Assembly (NCBI RefSeq): GCF_012972675.1 | Contig: NZ_JABCRE010000002.1 | Location: forward strand, 733,001 to 797,000 | Source of the DNA: Pontixanthobacter rizhaonensis | GTDB taxonomy: Bacteria > Pseudomonadota > Alphaproteobacteria > Sphingomonadales > Sphingomonadaceae | Reading direction: 5' to 3' | DNA length: 64,000 nt | In this document: piece after piece, positions 1-9,965 of the stretch | Layout of the letters: every line of letters begins with the position of its first letter | Position numbering within the stretch: position 1 is the first letter of the stretch | Notes under the pieces: generated by a model | The model's input: the letters and a program-made list of their open reading frames with translations, nothing else | Database searches by the model: none | What the model was told of the DNA's origin: nothing | Made by a program: the position numbers and the translations under genes

Positions 1-1
1 C

Positions 2-742
2 AGCAACATCGTTATCTTCGTCGATGGCGATGGTGATGGTGAATATGATGCTGGTGAAGAAGTAACCTTCCTCGACGAAGTCGTCGCGGACGGCGTAACA
101 ACTGTTTTGGTTGCAGCTGACGTTCCGATCACGGCAACAGAAGGCCAGACCGCTGATATCGTTCTGACTGCTCAAGCACACGCTGCGGGTGCAGCTGGTC
201 TTGGCGCAATCTACAACGCTGGCAGCACATCAGGCGATGGTGATGCAAACACCGAAGACGGCACTGGTGCCGCAGCAAACATCGATACGGTGTTGGCTGA
301 TGCTGATGGTGATACTGATGGCGTCAATGATGGTGCATTCTCTGCGACTGACGGTTACGTTGTCGTCGCAGCCGATCTCACCGTTACCAAACAAAGCCGC
401 ATCATCGATGATGGTGTTGGCGGCACATTCCCGAATGCAAAAGCTATTCCGGGTGCTGTGGTCGAATACTGTATCATCGTATCCAACGGTGCGGGTGCAG
501 CGACTGCAACTGGCGTGACTGTGTCTGACGTTCTTCCAGTTGATCTGGAAATCGACGACACGTTCGGTATCTTTATCAATGGTACAGTGGCCTCTGGTTA
601 CTGCGCTGCTGACGGCACTGATGATGCCAACAGCAACTTTACCGATAACGCTCTTGGCACCCCGGATGAAGTGGACGGTACTCTCAGCGATCTCGCTGCG
701 AATGCTACCAGCACACTTTATTTCCGTGCCACGATTAACTGA
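2..742 (+). CDS. DUF11-type surface protein, 5' truncated by the window edge
   Basis: The reading frame is open from base 2 and stops with TGA at 740-742, so the N-terminus lies outside the window. The first visible residues hold an Asp/Gly-rich stretch (VDGDGDGEYDAGEE), which resembles calcium-binding Asp-Gly loops. The last ~120 residues, from about base 371, form a DUF11-like beta-sandwich with motifs LTVTK and YCIIVSN, and the protein ends in FRATIN. That C-terminal domain recurs at the end of the P-domain protein at 5899-7848. No membrane segment is visible. The barrel gene follows 26 bases downstream on the same strand, suggesting co-expression. Surface location is inferred from family and context; substrate and function are unknown. 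Confidence 0.8.
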   Translation, partial: SNIVIFVDGDGDGEYDAGEEVTFLDEVVADGVTTVLVAADVPITATEGQTADIVLTAQAHAAGAAGLGAIYNAGSTSGDGDANTEDGTGAAANIDTVLADADGDTDGVNDGAFSATDGYVVVAADLTVTKQSRIIDDGVGGTFPNAKAIPGAVVEYCIIVSNGAGAATATGVTVSDVLPVDLEIDDTFGIFINGTVASGYCAADGTDDANSNFTDNALGTPDEVDGTLSDLAANATSTLYFRATIN

Positions 743-768
743 TCACTTGATTAGTTGAGTCTACGCTA

Positions 769-3700
769 GTGCGTTTCACCTCCTCTCTGCGCGATTTTGC
801 AGCGGCACTCTTAGTAGTGCTGCTGCATTTCGTCGTGCTTGGAGGGGTGGCGCACGCGCAGACCATTACCAACACGGCGCGTGCTGACTGGGATGGCCCC
901 AGTGGCCCAGGTTCATCACTATCAAATCTGGTCGAACTGGAAGTCGAGCGGAGTCCCGTCACGATTACCACTTTCACCCCGCGAACAGATGGTGGCGGGG
1001 GCTCGACAGTCACGTATTTGCCATCATTGTGCGGTGTTCAGTCTGTTGCATCCGCGGGTGGCTCAAACAGTGCTTCTATTAGTCAGAGTGTATCCCCCAC
1101 CAGCGAAATTCGCGTTGGTCAGGACGTAATTTTTGAAGTTAATGTCCCTGCTGCCAACGTTGATCCGTCTGTTGCAGATACATTACGCACAGTTATTACC
1201 ACTACGTCTGGCGACCGTGAAGAAGTCACTGTCTTCGAAACCGGTCCGGACACCGGCATATTTGTTGGCCGCATTCCGACCGTTGGCATTCCGCCAGAGC
1301 CGGTCACGGGCGATTGTCAACTCAGCTTGTCTGCAGATGATACCATTACGATTGCGGTTGTCGGTGGCGCCAGCGATTCTGTGGTTGTTTCGGCCAACGT
1401 AAACGTTCTGGTCGATCCATTTGGCATCGTTTTTGACAGCGATACAGGCGAAGCCGTTTCCGGCGCGCGGGTGACGTTGATTAATGTCGCTACCGGCCTT
1501 CCGGCAACGGTGTTTGCGGAAGACGGTGTTACACCTTGGCCTTCATCGGTTATTTCAGGGCAACCTATCACTGATGGTGCGGGCAATGTCACGATTATGC
1601 CGCCAGGAGAATATTGGTTCCCGTTGGCGCCGCTGGGTACGTATCGTTTGCAGGTAGAGCCGCCGGCACCATATACCGCGCCATCGACTGCAACGCCGGC
1701 ATTTCTTGCGATGCTAGACCGGCCAGGTGGCGGATCATTTGTGATCGTCGATGCATCATTTGGCGCGTCATTCCCACTCGCTGATCCAACGCCTGTGGAA
1801 ATCGATATTCCCGTCGACCGCCCGAGCCTGGAAGTCGGCTTGACGAAAACCGCCTCGCGCACTGCAGCCCAGCCAGGCGATGTAGTATTCTATACTGTCA
1901 CCGCGCAGAACCAAGATCCAACGCGGGTGAAACGCAACGTTGTGTTGACGGATACACCGTCTGCGTGGCTCCGTCTGCGTCAAGATTCAATCCGGTTGAA
2001 CGGACAAGAAGCGGCTGATGCCGTGACTGTTACCGACGATGGTCGCCAATTGAGCATTGCCCTTGGTGATCTGGCAGGGGGCGAACAGTCCCGTGTCACC
2101 TATGCCATGGTTGTTCGCGCAGACGCACCACCGGGCCAAGCGCTTAACCGCGCAGAAGCAATTGATGCACGCGGCAATAGCTCTGTTGCCAGCGCCGTGA
2201 TTGATGTCGAGCGAGAAACTATCGCCAGCCGGATGACGATTATTGGCCGCATTACTGCGGGCCGGTGTGATGTGCGTGATCCGCGCCTCGGCATACCGGG
2301 TGTTCGCGTTATGCTTGAGGATGGCAGTTTTGCCATCACCGATGTTGACGGCCGGTATCACTTTGAAGGCGTTGTGCCGGGTACACACGTTGTCCAAGTG
2401 GCACCGATGACCCTGCCAGAAGGCGGCGAGTTCATCGATTGCACACGCTCAAGCCGCAGTGCAGGCAGCGCCACATCACGGTTCGTAATCGGGCAGGGTG
2501 GCTCGCTCGCCGTGGCAGACTTCCACGCAACTGTTCCCGAAGGCGTTTTGGGCGCAATTGGTGAGGCAGAGAAAGCCGCAGAAGAAGCGGAAGCGGAAAA
2601 CGCGGCAGAAGAGATTGGCGATATTGATTTTCTCGCGCTGGGTGATGGGCCTGACGGCTGGTTGTTCCCGGAGGTCGATCACAACCCACGCGCGCCGTCG
2701 GTACGCGTCGCTATCCGGCATCGCAAAGGCCAGAAAGCCGACCTCTTCGTTGATGGTGAACCTGTTAGCTCGCTTGCATTTGCTGGCATCCAGAATGCTT
2801 CCGATGGTCATTATGCCGTCAGCGTATGGCGCGGGATCCCATTGCGCGGTGAAAAAACCGCTCTGGCTGCGAATATTCTGAATTCCTTTGGCGGAGTGTC
2901 CAAAGAGCTTGAGCGCGATGTATTCTTTACATCGGTACCAGCGCGTATTGAATTGCTTGAAGAACAATCGGTTTTGACTGCTGATGGGGTTACGCGCCCG
3001 GTTATCGCAATTCGTGTGCTCGATCGCCATAATCGTCCAGTTCGTGGCGGTATCGCGGGCGAGTTCACCCTGAACGCGCCGTATCAAAGCGCAGCGCAGA
3101 TTGAACAATCGCAAATCCGCCAGCTTTCGGGCAGCGGTAGCGCGTCTGCGCGATGGACAGTTGAAGGGTCTGACGGGATCGCACTGATCGAACTTGCCCC
3201 TACTATGGTCAGCGGTTCGGTACGGCTTGATTTCAACCTGACTGACGGTGAAGTCACTCGCCAGCAAGAACTGGAAGCATGGATCGAACCAGGCGAGATC
3301 GAATGGACCGTCATTGGCCTTGCCGAAGGTTCTGTTGGCGCGAAGACGGTTGCTGACAATATGGAACGTGCGGGTCGCTTCGACAGCGATCTGGGCGATA
3401 ATGCGCGCGTCGCATTGTATGCAAAGGGTCGTGTACTTGGGAAATACCTTGTCACGTTGGCCTATGACAGCGCCAAGCAGCGTGATGATCAGCGCGTCTT
3501 GGGCGCACTTGATCCGGACGCATATTACACTGTGTTTGCAGATTCTTCGAGCCGCCGGTTCGATGCTGCGTCGCGCGAAAAACTCTATGTTCGGATCGAA
3601 ACAGCAACATTCTATGCGATGTATGGTGATTTCCAGACCGGGTTCGATCAAACCAGCTTAGCCCAGTACAACCGTACTGCAACAGGTGTGAAGGCAGAAG

Positions 3701-5829
3701 CGCGCTTCGGTCAGATCCAAGCACAAGGTTTTGCCGCTGAAGTGGCATCACGCTTCCGCCGGGATGAAATTCAAGGCGCAGGTTTGACCGGTCCATATGC
3801 GCTCAGTAGCCGTGCAATTATCGCCAATAGCGAGCGGGTGGCCATTGAGACGCGTGATCGCTTCCGTTCTGAAGTCATCGTTTCACGCCAAGAGCTTACA
3901 CGCTTTATCGATTACGATATCGACCTTCTGTCAGGTACGATCACATTCAGTGAGCCGGTTTTGAGCCGTGATTTTGATCTCAACCCGCAATTCATCGTGA
4001 TTGATTACGAGGTTGATGAGCTTGCTGGTGGTGAATTGAATGCAGGTGTGCGGGCCGCATGGACTTCACAATCAGGCAGTGTTCGCATTGGCGCGACTGG
4101 TATCACGGATAAGGGTGACGATGCACGGACCAATATCGGTGCGCTGGATATCCGCGCTAAAATGGGCGCGCAAACCGAGCTGCGCGGCGAAATCGCCATG
4201 AGCCGTAGCGCTGGAAAGACTGCCTCTGGTTGGATCGTCGAAGCCGAGCACCGCTCCGGCAACGTAGATTTCCTTGCTTACGTCCGCTCGCTCCAAGCAG
4301 ACTTTGGTGTCGGCCAGCAAAATGGCGCTGAGCGCGGTCGCCGGAAAATCGGCTTTGACGCTCGGTATGCCTTCAATGATAAAGCTGCGATTGTGACAAG
4401 CGCATGGCGTGACGATAGCCTGATTGATAGCAGCCGCCGCAATGCAGTGCAGTTGCAAGGCCAATACCGCACCGAAAGCACGGACTTTCAGTTGGGTATC
4501 TCGCACTTTAATGACCGTCTTTCAGACGGAAGCCGTAACAAGTCGACTGTACTTGATGCCGGCGCCACGCAGCGTCTGTTCAACAACAAGCTGGAACTGA
4601 GTGTTGCCAGCAGCATCGCTTTGGACAGTGCTGAATCGGTTGATCTACCGGAAACGCACCGTGTCGGCGCTCGTTATGCCATTGCATCGGGTGTTCGCTT
4701 GGTCGGTCTGTATGAAATCGCAAAGGGTCAGAACATCGATGCACGGACTGCGCGTGCCGGTATCGAAGTGTCCCCTTGGCAGGGTGGTCAAATCACGACA
4801 ACTTTGGGTCAGCAAGACATCAAAGAGGCAGGCAATCGCAGCTTTGCAGCATTTGGCTTGGCCCAAACTCTGCAAGTGAACTCCAAGCTGACATTGGATG
4901 CAACATTGGACGCTAACCGTACGCTGGGAAGCGATCCTGTGGGCGATGTTCTCAATACTGCTCAGCCTTCGGCAAGCGGTGGCCAAATCGGTCAGAACGG
5001 TCAATTATTTGAAGACTTTACTGCGGTAACGCTGGGCGCAGCCTATCGCCTGGACCGTTGGAGCGCGACGGCTCGTGCTGAATATCGTGACGGCGAAAGC
5101 GAAGATCGCAAGGGCTTTACCTTCGGTGCAATCCGCCAGTTGGGCGAGGGCAGTGTGGTCGGTTCTGGGTTCACATGGACCCAGGCAGAGGGCGTTGGCA
5201 CTGCCAAGACCGAAGTGTTCGAAAGCGCCTTAGCCTTTGCCCATCGTCCCGACGCATCATCAATCGCGATGCTTGGTAAGATTGAATATCGCGCTGATAC
5301 CGTGCGCGGCGCCGTGGCTGGTCAAACCGGCCCGACCGGCCAGTCAGCTCTGACCGTAACCGGTGACGCCCAATCCCGCCGCCTCATCGGTAGCCTGTCG
5401 ACCAACTGGTCGCCTCGCGGTTACACTGAAGTCGATGGCCTGGAAGGATATGAAAACCAGACACGTCGCAGCGAGCTGGGTGTATTTGTGGGTGCGCGCT
5501 ATAATTTCGATCAGTTTGAAGGCTTCGACGTAGCTGGCTTTACCGCTCTTGCCGGACTGGATGCGCGCATCGGTATCGGTGATCGTTTCGAAATCGGGGC
5601 GTCTGGTACAGTTCGGGCGAACTTAACCGATAACGTCACAAGCTTCTCTGTCGGGCCCAATATCGGTTTTGTCCCTGCTGATGGAACATTGCTGACCGTG
5701 GGTTATAACATCGAAGGGTTCCGCGATGATGATTTCTCCGCTGCACGCAACACCGATAGGGGATTGTACGCATCGGCCCGGATCAAGTTTGATGCCGATA
5801 CATTCGGCTTCTTGGGCCTGGGTAAATAA
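769..5829 (+). CDS. Large DUF11/SdrD-B-like protein with predicted outer-membrane barrel (1686 aa)
   Basis: The start is GTG at 769 with only a weak upstream Shine-Dalgarno. A signal peptide ends at VAHAQ (about residue 31). In order: an Ig-like region (about 105-210), a Cna-B-like region (about 215-305), a DUF11 repeat (about 355-485, motif LTKTAS), a carboxypeptidase-regulatory or SdrD-B-like fold (about 488-545, motif DVDGRYHFEGV), and a short Ala/Glu-rich helix near 590-615. An invasin-like Ig region follows, then from about 860 to the end some 800 residues of alternating short strands and turns that read as a beta-barrel (motif FIDYDIDLLSG). The C-terminus ends in Lys, not the usual aromatic residue. 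Cell-surface anchor, adhesin or export pore are all possible. The barrel is inferred from strand pattern only. Confidence 0.8.
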   Translation: MRFTSSLRDFAAALLVVLLHFVVLGGVAHAQTITNTARADWDGPSGPGSSLSNLVELEVERSPVTITTFTPRTDGGGGSTVTYLPSLCGVQSVASAGGSNSASISQSVSPTSEIRVGQDVIFEVNVPAANVDPSVADTLRTVITTTSGDREEVTVFETGPDTGIFVGRIPTVGIPPEPVTGDCQLSLSADDTITIAVVGGASDSVVVSANVNVLVDPFGIVFDSDTGEAVSGARVTLINVATGLPATVFAEDGVTPWPSSVISGQPITDGAGNVTIMPPGEYWFPLAPLGTYRLQVEPPAPYTAPSTATPAFLAMLDRPGGGSFVIVDASFGASFPLADPTPVEIDIPVDRPSLEVGLTKTASRTAAQPGDVVFYTVTAQNQDPTRVKRNVVLTDTPSAWLRLRQDSIRLNGQEAADAVTVTDDGRQLSIALGDLAGGEQSRVTYAMVVRADAPPGQALNRAEAIDARGNSSVASAVIDVERETIASRMTIIGRITAGRCDVRDPRLGIPGVRVMLEDGSFAITDVDGRYHFEGVVPGTHVVQVAPMTLPEGGEFIDCTRSSRSAGSATSRFVIGQGGSLAVADFHATVPEGVLGAIGEAEKAAEEAEAENAAEEIGDIDFLALGDGPDGWLFPEVDHNPRAPSVRVAIRHRKGQKADLFVDGEPVSSLAFAGIQNASDGHYAVSVWRGIPLRGEKTALAANILNSFGGVSKELERDVFFTSVPARIELLEEQSVLTADGVTRPVIAIRVLDRHNRPVRGGIAGEFTLNAPYQSAAQIEQSQIRQLSGSGSASARWTVEGSDGIALIELAPTMVSGSVRLDFNLTDGEVTRQQELEAWIEPGEIEWTVIGLAEGSVGAKTVADNMERAGRFDSDLGDNARVALYAKGRVLGKYLVTLAYDSAKQRDDQRVLGALDPDAYYTVFADSSSRRFDAASREKLYVRIETATFYAMYGDFQTGFDQTSLAQYNRTATGVKAEARFGQIQAQGFAAEVASRFRRDEIQGAGLTGPYALSSRAIIANSERVAIETRDRFRSEVIVSRQELTRFIDYDIDLLSGTITFSEPVLSRDFDLNPQFIVIDYEVDELAGGELNAGVRAAWTSQSGSVRIGATGITDKGDDARTNIGALDIRAKMGAQTELRGEIAMSRSAGKTASGWIVEAEHRSGNVDFLAYVRSLQADFGVGQQNGAERGRRKIGFDARYAFNDKAAIVTSAWRDDSLIDSSRRNAVQLQGQYRTESTDFQLGISHFNDRLSDGSRNKSTVLDAGATQRLFNNKLELSVASSIALDSAESVDLPETHRVGARYAIASGVRLVGLYEIAKGQNIDARTARAGIEVSPWQGGQITTTLGQQDIKEAGNRSFAAFGLAQTLQVNSKLTLDATLDANRTLGSDPVGDVLNTAQPSASGGQIGQNGQLFEDFTAVTLGAAYRLDRWSATARAEYRDGESEDRKGFTFGAIRQLGEGSVVGSGFTWTQAEGVGTAKTEVFESALAFAHRPDASSIAMLGKIEYRADTVRGAVAGQTGPTGQSALTVTGDAQSRRLIGSLSTNWSPRGYTEVDGLEGYENQTRRSELGVFVGARYNFDQFEGFDVAGFTALAGLDARIGIGDRFEIGASGTVRANLTDNVTSFSVGPNIGFVPADGTLLTVGYNIEGFRDDDFSAARNTDRGLYASARIKFDADTFGFLGLGK

Positions 5830-5835
5830 CGGTCT

Positions 5836-5854
5836 CCCGGCACATTTTGCCGGG
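5836..5854 (+). terminator. Hairpin after the barrel gene, possible weak terminator
   Basis: A perfect 7-base stem (CCCGGCA / TGCCGGG) with a 5-base loop lies 7 bases after the barrel gene's stop. No T-run follows, so it may be a weak or processing hairpin rather than an intrinsic terminator. Confidence 0.35.
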
Positions 5855-5898
5855 TAACTAAACAGCCCGTTAACTATAGGTATTTATACGCATTTGCC

Positions 5899-7848
5899 AT
5901 GAGGACGACGCTTTTGAAGCGCTTAGCCGCCCTATCATGGCGGGCGAGCTGCTTATTGCTTTTTGCTATCTTTTTGACGTTCACCTCAAGGGTGAGCGCG
6001 CAGACATATGTGAATAGCACGGATGGCGATATCAACGGCAGCACCACCTGTGCTGCGCCTTTGCAGCGCACCTTTAATGTCACAACTGCGTTTACTGTTT
6101 CCGATGTTGATTTAGGTGTTTTCGCCACGCACACTTGGCGCGGCGACATCCAAGTTACGCTCGTGTCACCGACTGGTACATCGGTTCAGCTGGTCAATGG
6201 CGAAGTCAACAACACCAATGGCGATAACTTCAACGTCCGTCTCAACGATAGCGGCACTCAAGTGGTCAATACGGACCCCCTAACAGCAGCGCACTCCACA
6301 GCTGCGCCGCCTCCATTCGCCAATAACTTTGTTCCAAATTCTCCGCTCTCAGCATTTAACGGGGAAGCGGCATTCGGGATATGGACGATGCAAATCTGTG
6401 ATTTGTTTCCCAGCGCCGACAACGGCGTATTCAGGCATGCTGAGCTATATCTGACGGCCGCCCCGGCAAACTTTGCGGATCTGTCGTTGACCAAAACGGT
6501 CAGCAATCCGGCGCCGTTGGTTGGAAACGCGATATTCTACACTCTGACCGTTTCTAACGATGCCGCCTCTCCCAATACTGCAACCGGGATAGAAGTTGTC
6601 GATATTCTGCCGCCCGGCGTGAACTATGTCAGCCATTCCGGCCCCGGGATTTATGACCCGCTAACAGGGGTGTGGAACGTGGGGGCTTTGGCGCCGGGCA
6701 GTTCCGCAGCGCTCATAATAAACGCATCTGTTACAGCCACGGCCGGCGCAATAATTACCAACGAAGCAGAAGTGACTGCATCATCGGAGGTGGATAGCGA
6801 CTCTACCCCGAACAATGGCAGCAATGGTGAGGATGACTACGACACTGCTAGTTTCACGGTCGGCGGAACACGGGTGGCAGGAACGCCGCCTGTGCTCGTT
6901 TGCCCCAACGGTTTTTCATCGTTTGATTGGGCAGGCAGAACATGGCCTCAGGGCACCTCGGCAAACAACTACACTCTTACGGGTGTGGGCGCGTTCAACT
7001 GGTCGATAAGCAGTCCGGAAGGTTTCATGGACATCCCGTCCTTGGGTGGCCAGCACCCGGTTTTGACGAACGCTGCGCAGGGCACCACTTCGCTTTCTAA
7101 GGCGATCGACTTTGCCAATGACACGCAATTTGCGACCACCACGATTTCATTGGGGACGGCAGTCGATGGGGCGCAATTTGTTGTCTTTGACGTTGATTAT
7201 GCGGCCAATGATTTTGCGGATCGACTGCGTGTTTATGGCACGCATAACGGGGTAACGGTGATACCCGTCCTGACGAACGGTACTGCTAACTACGTCATTG
7301 GAAATGAAGCGTTTGGGGATGCTGCCTCTGACCCGGCAGATCCTGATGGCAACGTTACAATTACCTTTAACAATCCAGTGGATACAATTTTCATCGAGTA
7401 TGGAAATCACAGTCTTGCCCCAGCCAACCCTGACGGACAGGCCATCCAGATGAGCGGCGGCGTAACCATTTGTTCTGCGGAGGCTTATCTTACGGTTCTG
7501 AAAAGCAGCGTTATTTTGGAGGATCCAGTGAACGGCACCACCAATCCTAAAGCCATGCCGGGCGCGAGATTGAGATACTGTATTTTGTTGTCCAACACGG
7601 GAACCTCAGCAGCCGAAAATATCAGCGCAAGCGACACGTTGCCCGGCGACATTACATTTTTGCCCGGCACTATTCGGTCTGGCCCCGGTTGTGCCTCATC
7701 ATCCACCGTTGAAGATGATGATGCGACCGGTGCCGATGAAGCGGACCCGGCAGGGGCAAGCTTCTCTGCCGGAGTGTTGGATTATACCAACACTGCCGTA
7801 ATTGGCGGAACCAGCGCGGCATTTACGTTCGAGGCGACAATTAACTAG
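5899..7848 (+). CDS. Secreted P-domain / DUF11 protein (649 aa)
   Basis: A long signal peptide (about residues 1-34) ends at RVSAQ. It is followed by a P/Homo B-type domain (about 38-190; motifs HTWRGDIQVTL and FGIWTMQICD), the jelly-roll found in proprotein convertases and many secreted bacterial proteins. Next come a DUF11 repeat (about 195-325; LSLTKTVSN), an uncharacterised beta-rich middle (about 330-525), and a C-terminal domain (about 529-649; YLTVLKSS, YCILLSN) ending FEATIN. That last domain aligns by eye with the C-terminus of the truncated gene at 2-742. No protease domain is present, so the P domain is probably structural. Likely exported; outer-surface location and partnership with the barrel protein are inferences. 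Confidence 0.8.
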   Translation: MRTTLLKRLAALSWRASCLLLFAIFLTFTSRVSAQTYVNSTDGDINGSTTCAAPLQRTFNVTTAFTVSDVDLGVFATHTWRGDIQVTLVSPTGTSVQLVNGEVNNTNGDNFNVRLNDSGTQVVNTDPLTAAHSTAAPPPFANNFVPNSPLSAFNGEAAFGIWTMQICDLFPSADNGVFRHAELYLTAAPANFADLSLTKTVSNPAPLVGNAIFYTLTVSNDAASPNTATGIEVVDILPPGVNYVSHSGPGIYDPLTGVWNVGALAPGSSAALIINASVTATAGAIITNEAEVTASSEVDSDSTPNNGSNGEDDYDTASFTVGGTRVAGTPPVLVCPNGFSSFDWAGRTWPQGTSANNYTLTGVGAFNWSISSPEGFMDIPSLGGQHPVLTNAAQGTTSLSKAIDFANDTQFATTTISLGTAVDGAQFVVFDVDYAANDFADRLRVYGTHNGVTVIPVLTNGTANYVIGNEAFGDAASDPADPDGNVTITFNNPVDTIFIEYGNHSLAPANPDGQAIQMSGGVTICSAEAYLTVLKSSVILEDPVNGTTNPKAMPGARLRYCILLSNTGTSAAENISASDTLPGDITFLPGTIRSGPGCASSSTVEDDDATGADEADPAGASFSAGVLDYTNTAVIGGTSAAFTFEATIN

Positions 7849-7908
7849 CCAGCGGCAGGCATTCGCTGCGGACTTGTGATTGGTGTCTAAGGCTGGCACT
7901 GCGATGCA

Positions 7909-8685
7909 ATGACAATTGATCGCGTTTTGCCTCTCAGCGGGGTTCATAATTTCCGGGACTATGGTGGATATACTGTACAAGGCGGAGGACAGGTAAAAAC
8001 CGGCCTCCTGTTTCGTTCGGGCGAGCATGGTAAAGCAACGAATGCAGATCTTGCCGTGATTGACGCTCTGGACTTGCGTCATGTGATTGATCTGCGCGGC
8101 AATAGCGAAAGGCGCGCCAATCCTTGCCGGCGAAGCGATGCGTTCATGGCTGAAGTGCATTTCTTCGATGGCGAAACGGCTGGCTTGGCACCTCACGTTG
8201 AAGCGGCGAAGGATGCAATTGACGTAAATGCGGCGCATACGGCGATGGAGCGTTTATATTCCCAATTGCCCGGCCGCGAAAATCTGATTTGGATATTCAA
8301 ACGCTATTTCGCGGCATTGGCAGAGGGCGACGGTGCCAGTGTGGTCCATTGTCTAGCGGGTAAGGACCGCACGGGAATGGCGGTCGATTTGCTCCACCAT
8401 ATTTTGGGTGTCCACCCCGACGACGCGATGGAAGACTATCTGCTGACGAATACGGCAGGCGATATGGATGCCCGGGTGGCGGCCGGCGCAAAGGCGATCC
8501 GGTCCAAATATGGCGATATTGACGAGGCCACAATCCGTGTTTTGATGGGCGTGGACGCGCGGTATCTTGAAGCATCCCGCGCTGCGGTGATAGCCGAACA
8601 CGGTACAATCGATGCGTTTCTGGCTGACGTGCTGGATGTCGATCATGCACGTCAAGAAGCGCTGCGTCGTCATTTGCTGGTTTAG
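7909..8685 (+). CDS. Tyrosine-protein phosphatase (258 aa)
   Basis: The protein carries the CX5R phosphatase loop in HCLAGKDRTG (around residue 147) and the family's N-terminal FRDYGGY motif with RSGEHG after it, typical of bacterial Y_phosphatase3-type enzymes that hydrolyse phosphotyrosine or phosphoinositides. No signal peptide is visible, so it is probably cytoplasmic. It stands between the surface-protein cluster and trxB without close coupling to either. Substrate cannot be inferred. The catalytic Cys and Arg are both present, so it should be active. Confidence 0.87.
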   Translation: MTIDRVLPLSGVHNFRDYGGYTVQGGGQVKTGLLFRSGEHGKATNADLAVIDALDLRHVIDLRGNSERRANPCRRSDAFMAEVHFFDGETAGLAPHVEAAKDAIDVNAAHTAMERLYSQLPGRENLIWIFKRYFAALAEGDGASVVHCLAGKDRTGMAVDLLHHILGVHPDDAMEDYLLTNTAGDMDARVAAGAKAIRSKYGDIDEATIRVLMGVDARYLEASRAAVIAEHGTIDAFLADVLDVDHARQEALRRHLLV

Positions 8686-8944
8686 TTGTAGCCGAGTTTT
8701 GACGATTGATCGCGTGGCGGAAATGATTGGCTGACGAGAGCGGCAACGGTACTGTGTGACCGCTGGAACCATAAAAGTTACAGGCCATGGCATGGAGTTT
8801 ACCTGCCCGGCCGAGTAGCGTTTCTTGTGATAGGGCGGCTTGTCTAACTGTCCCCAGAACCCATTTCAGTGTGGATAAGCGTTTGCGCGCTTTTGCCTTG
8901 CCGCTGTAGAGCGGTGGCTTACTTTTGACGGTTCTGGAAACACT

Positions 8945-9916
8945 ATGGCTACTCATCATACAAAAATGCTCATTATCGGTTCGGGCCCTGCCGGCTATTC
9001 GGCGGCGATTTATGGTGCCCGCGCCATGCTGGAGCCAATCGTGGTTCAAGGGCTTCAGCCTGGCGGGCAATTGACCATTACGACCGATGTCGAGAATTAC
9101 CCCGGCTACCGCGATGTGGTTCAAGGACCATGGTTGATGGAAGAAATGCAAGCGCAGGCAGAGCATGTCGGCACGCGCATGATGTGGGATACGATTGTCG
9201 AAGTCGATTTGGCGAACGGTTCCCCCTTCCGCGCGATCGGTGACAGCGGTGACGAATATATTGGCGACACGCTGGTGATCGCCACTGGCGCACAGGCGAA
9301 GTGGCTGGGCGTACCTGGTGAGCAAGAGCTTGGCGGTAAGGGCGTTTCGGCTTGTGCGACATGTGATGGGTTCTTCTATCGCGGTAAAAAAGTCGTTGTT
9401 ATTGGCGGCGGTAATACAGCGGTTGAAGAAGCGTTGTATCTCACCAATCACTCCGACGATGTAACTCTGATCCACCGCCGCGATGAATTGCGGTCGGAGA
9501 AGATTCTGCAAGAACGGCTGTTTGCGTCTGACAAGATTACGCCGTTGTGGAACAAGACAGTGTCATCCTTTGTCGCGGGTGAAAATGGTGCGCTGGATCA
9601 TTTGGAACTGACCGATACCGTCACCGGTGAAACGTCAACAATCCAAGCTGACGGGGCATTTGTGGCTATTGGCCATGCTCCGGCGACAGAGCTGTTTACG
9701 GATAAACTGCCGATGGACGATGGCGGGTATTTGCTGGTTGAAGCGGGCACCCCGAAAACGGAAATTCCCGGTGTGTTTGCATGCGGTGATGTGATGGATC
9801 ACACCTATCGTCAGGCTGTAACGGCGGCGGGTACAGGGTGTATGGCGGCGCTGGATGCCGAGCGGTTCCTGGCCACGTTAGACTTTGCGAAGGCTGAAGC
9901 TGAAGCCGCTGAATAA
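8945..9916 (+). CDS. trxB: Thioredoxin reductase (323 aa)
   Basis: FAD/NADPH flavoenzyme that reduces thioredoxin. Visible are the N-terminal FAD-binding GSGPAGYSAAIY, the redox-active CATCDG pair (about residues 138-143), the NADPH-binding GGGNTAVEEALYL, and the C-terminal FAD motif ACGDVMD. Length is typical of the low-molecular-weight class. It starts with ATG after a GGAAA stretch. The 259 bases upstream hold no convincing gene. A strong hairpin directly downstream separates it from the convergent MAPEG genes. Confidence 0.95.
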   Translation: MATHHTKMLIIGSGPAGYSAAIYGARAMLEPIVVQGLQPGGQLTITTDVENYPGYRDVVQGPWLMEEMQAQAEHVGTRMMWDTIVEVDLANGSPFRAIGDSGDEYIGDTLVIATGAQAKWLGVPGEQELGGKGVSACATCDGFFYRGKKVVVIGGGNTAVEEALYLTNHSDDVTLIHRRDELRSEKILQERLFASDKITPLWNKTVSSFVAGENGALDHLELTDTVTGETSTIQADGAFVAIGHAPATELFTDKLPMDDGGYLLVEAGTPKTEIPGVFACGDVMDHTYRQAVTAAGTGCMAALDAERFLATLDFAKAEAEAAE

Positions 9917-9926
9917 TAAGAAGAAA

Positions 9927-9962
9927 CCGCCGCTCCAAAATTGTTCAGGAGCGGCGGCTTTT
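9927..9962. terminator. Bidirectional terminator between trxB and the MAPEG genes
   Basis: A perfect 10-base stem, CCGCCGCTCC (9927-9936) and GGAGCGGCGG (9948-9957), with an 11-base loop is followed by T residues on the plus strand and preceded by an A-rich stretch. It sits between convergent genes. Confidence 0.8.
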
Positions 9963-9965
9963 CGA

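Noticed and set aside
2476-3651. A 391-codon minus-strand frame inside the barrel gene
   Set aside because: Antisense of a continuous 1686-codon gene with a signal peptide; composition looks random.
8686-8944. A hidden gene between the phosphatase and trxB
   Set aside because: 259 bases with no frame that has a start, ribosome binding site and protein-like composition.
8297-9511. A 404-codon minus-strand frame across the phosphatase end, the gap and trxB
   Set aside because: It overlaps two well-supported plus-strand genes and shows no recognisable domain; the part in the gap also has no ribosome binding site.
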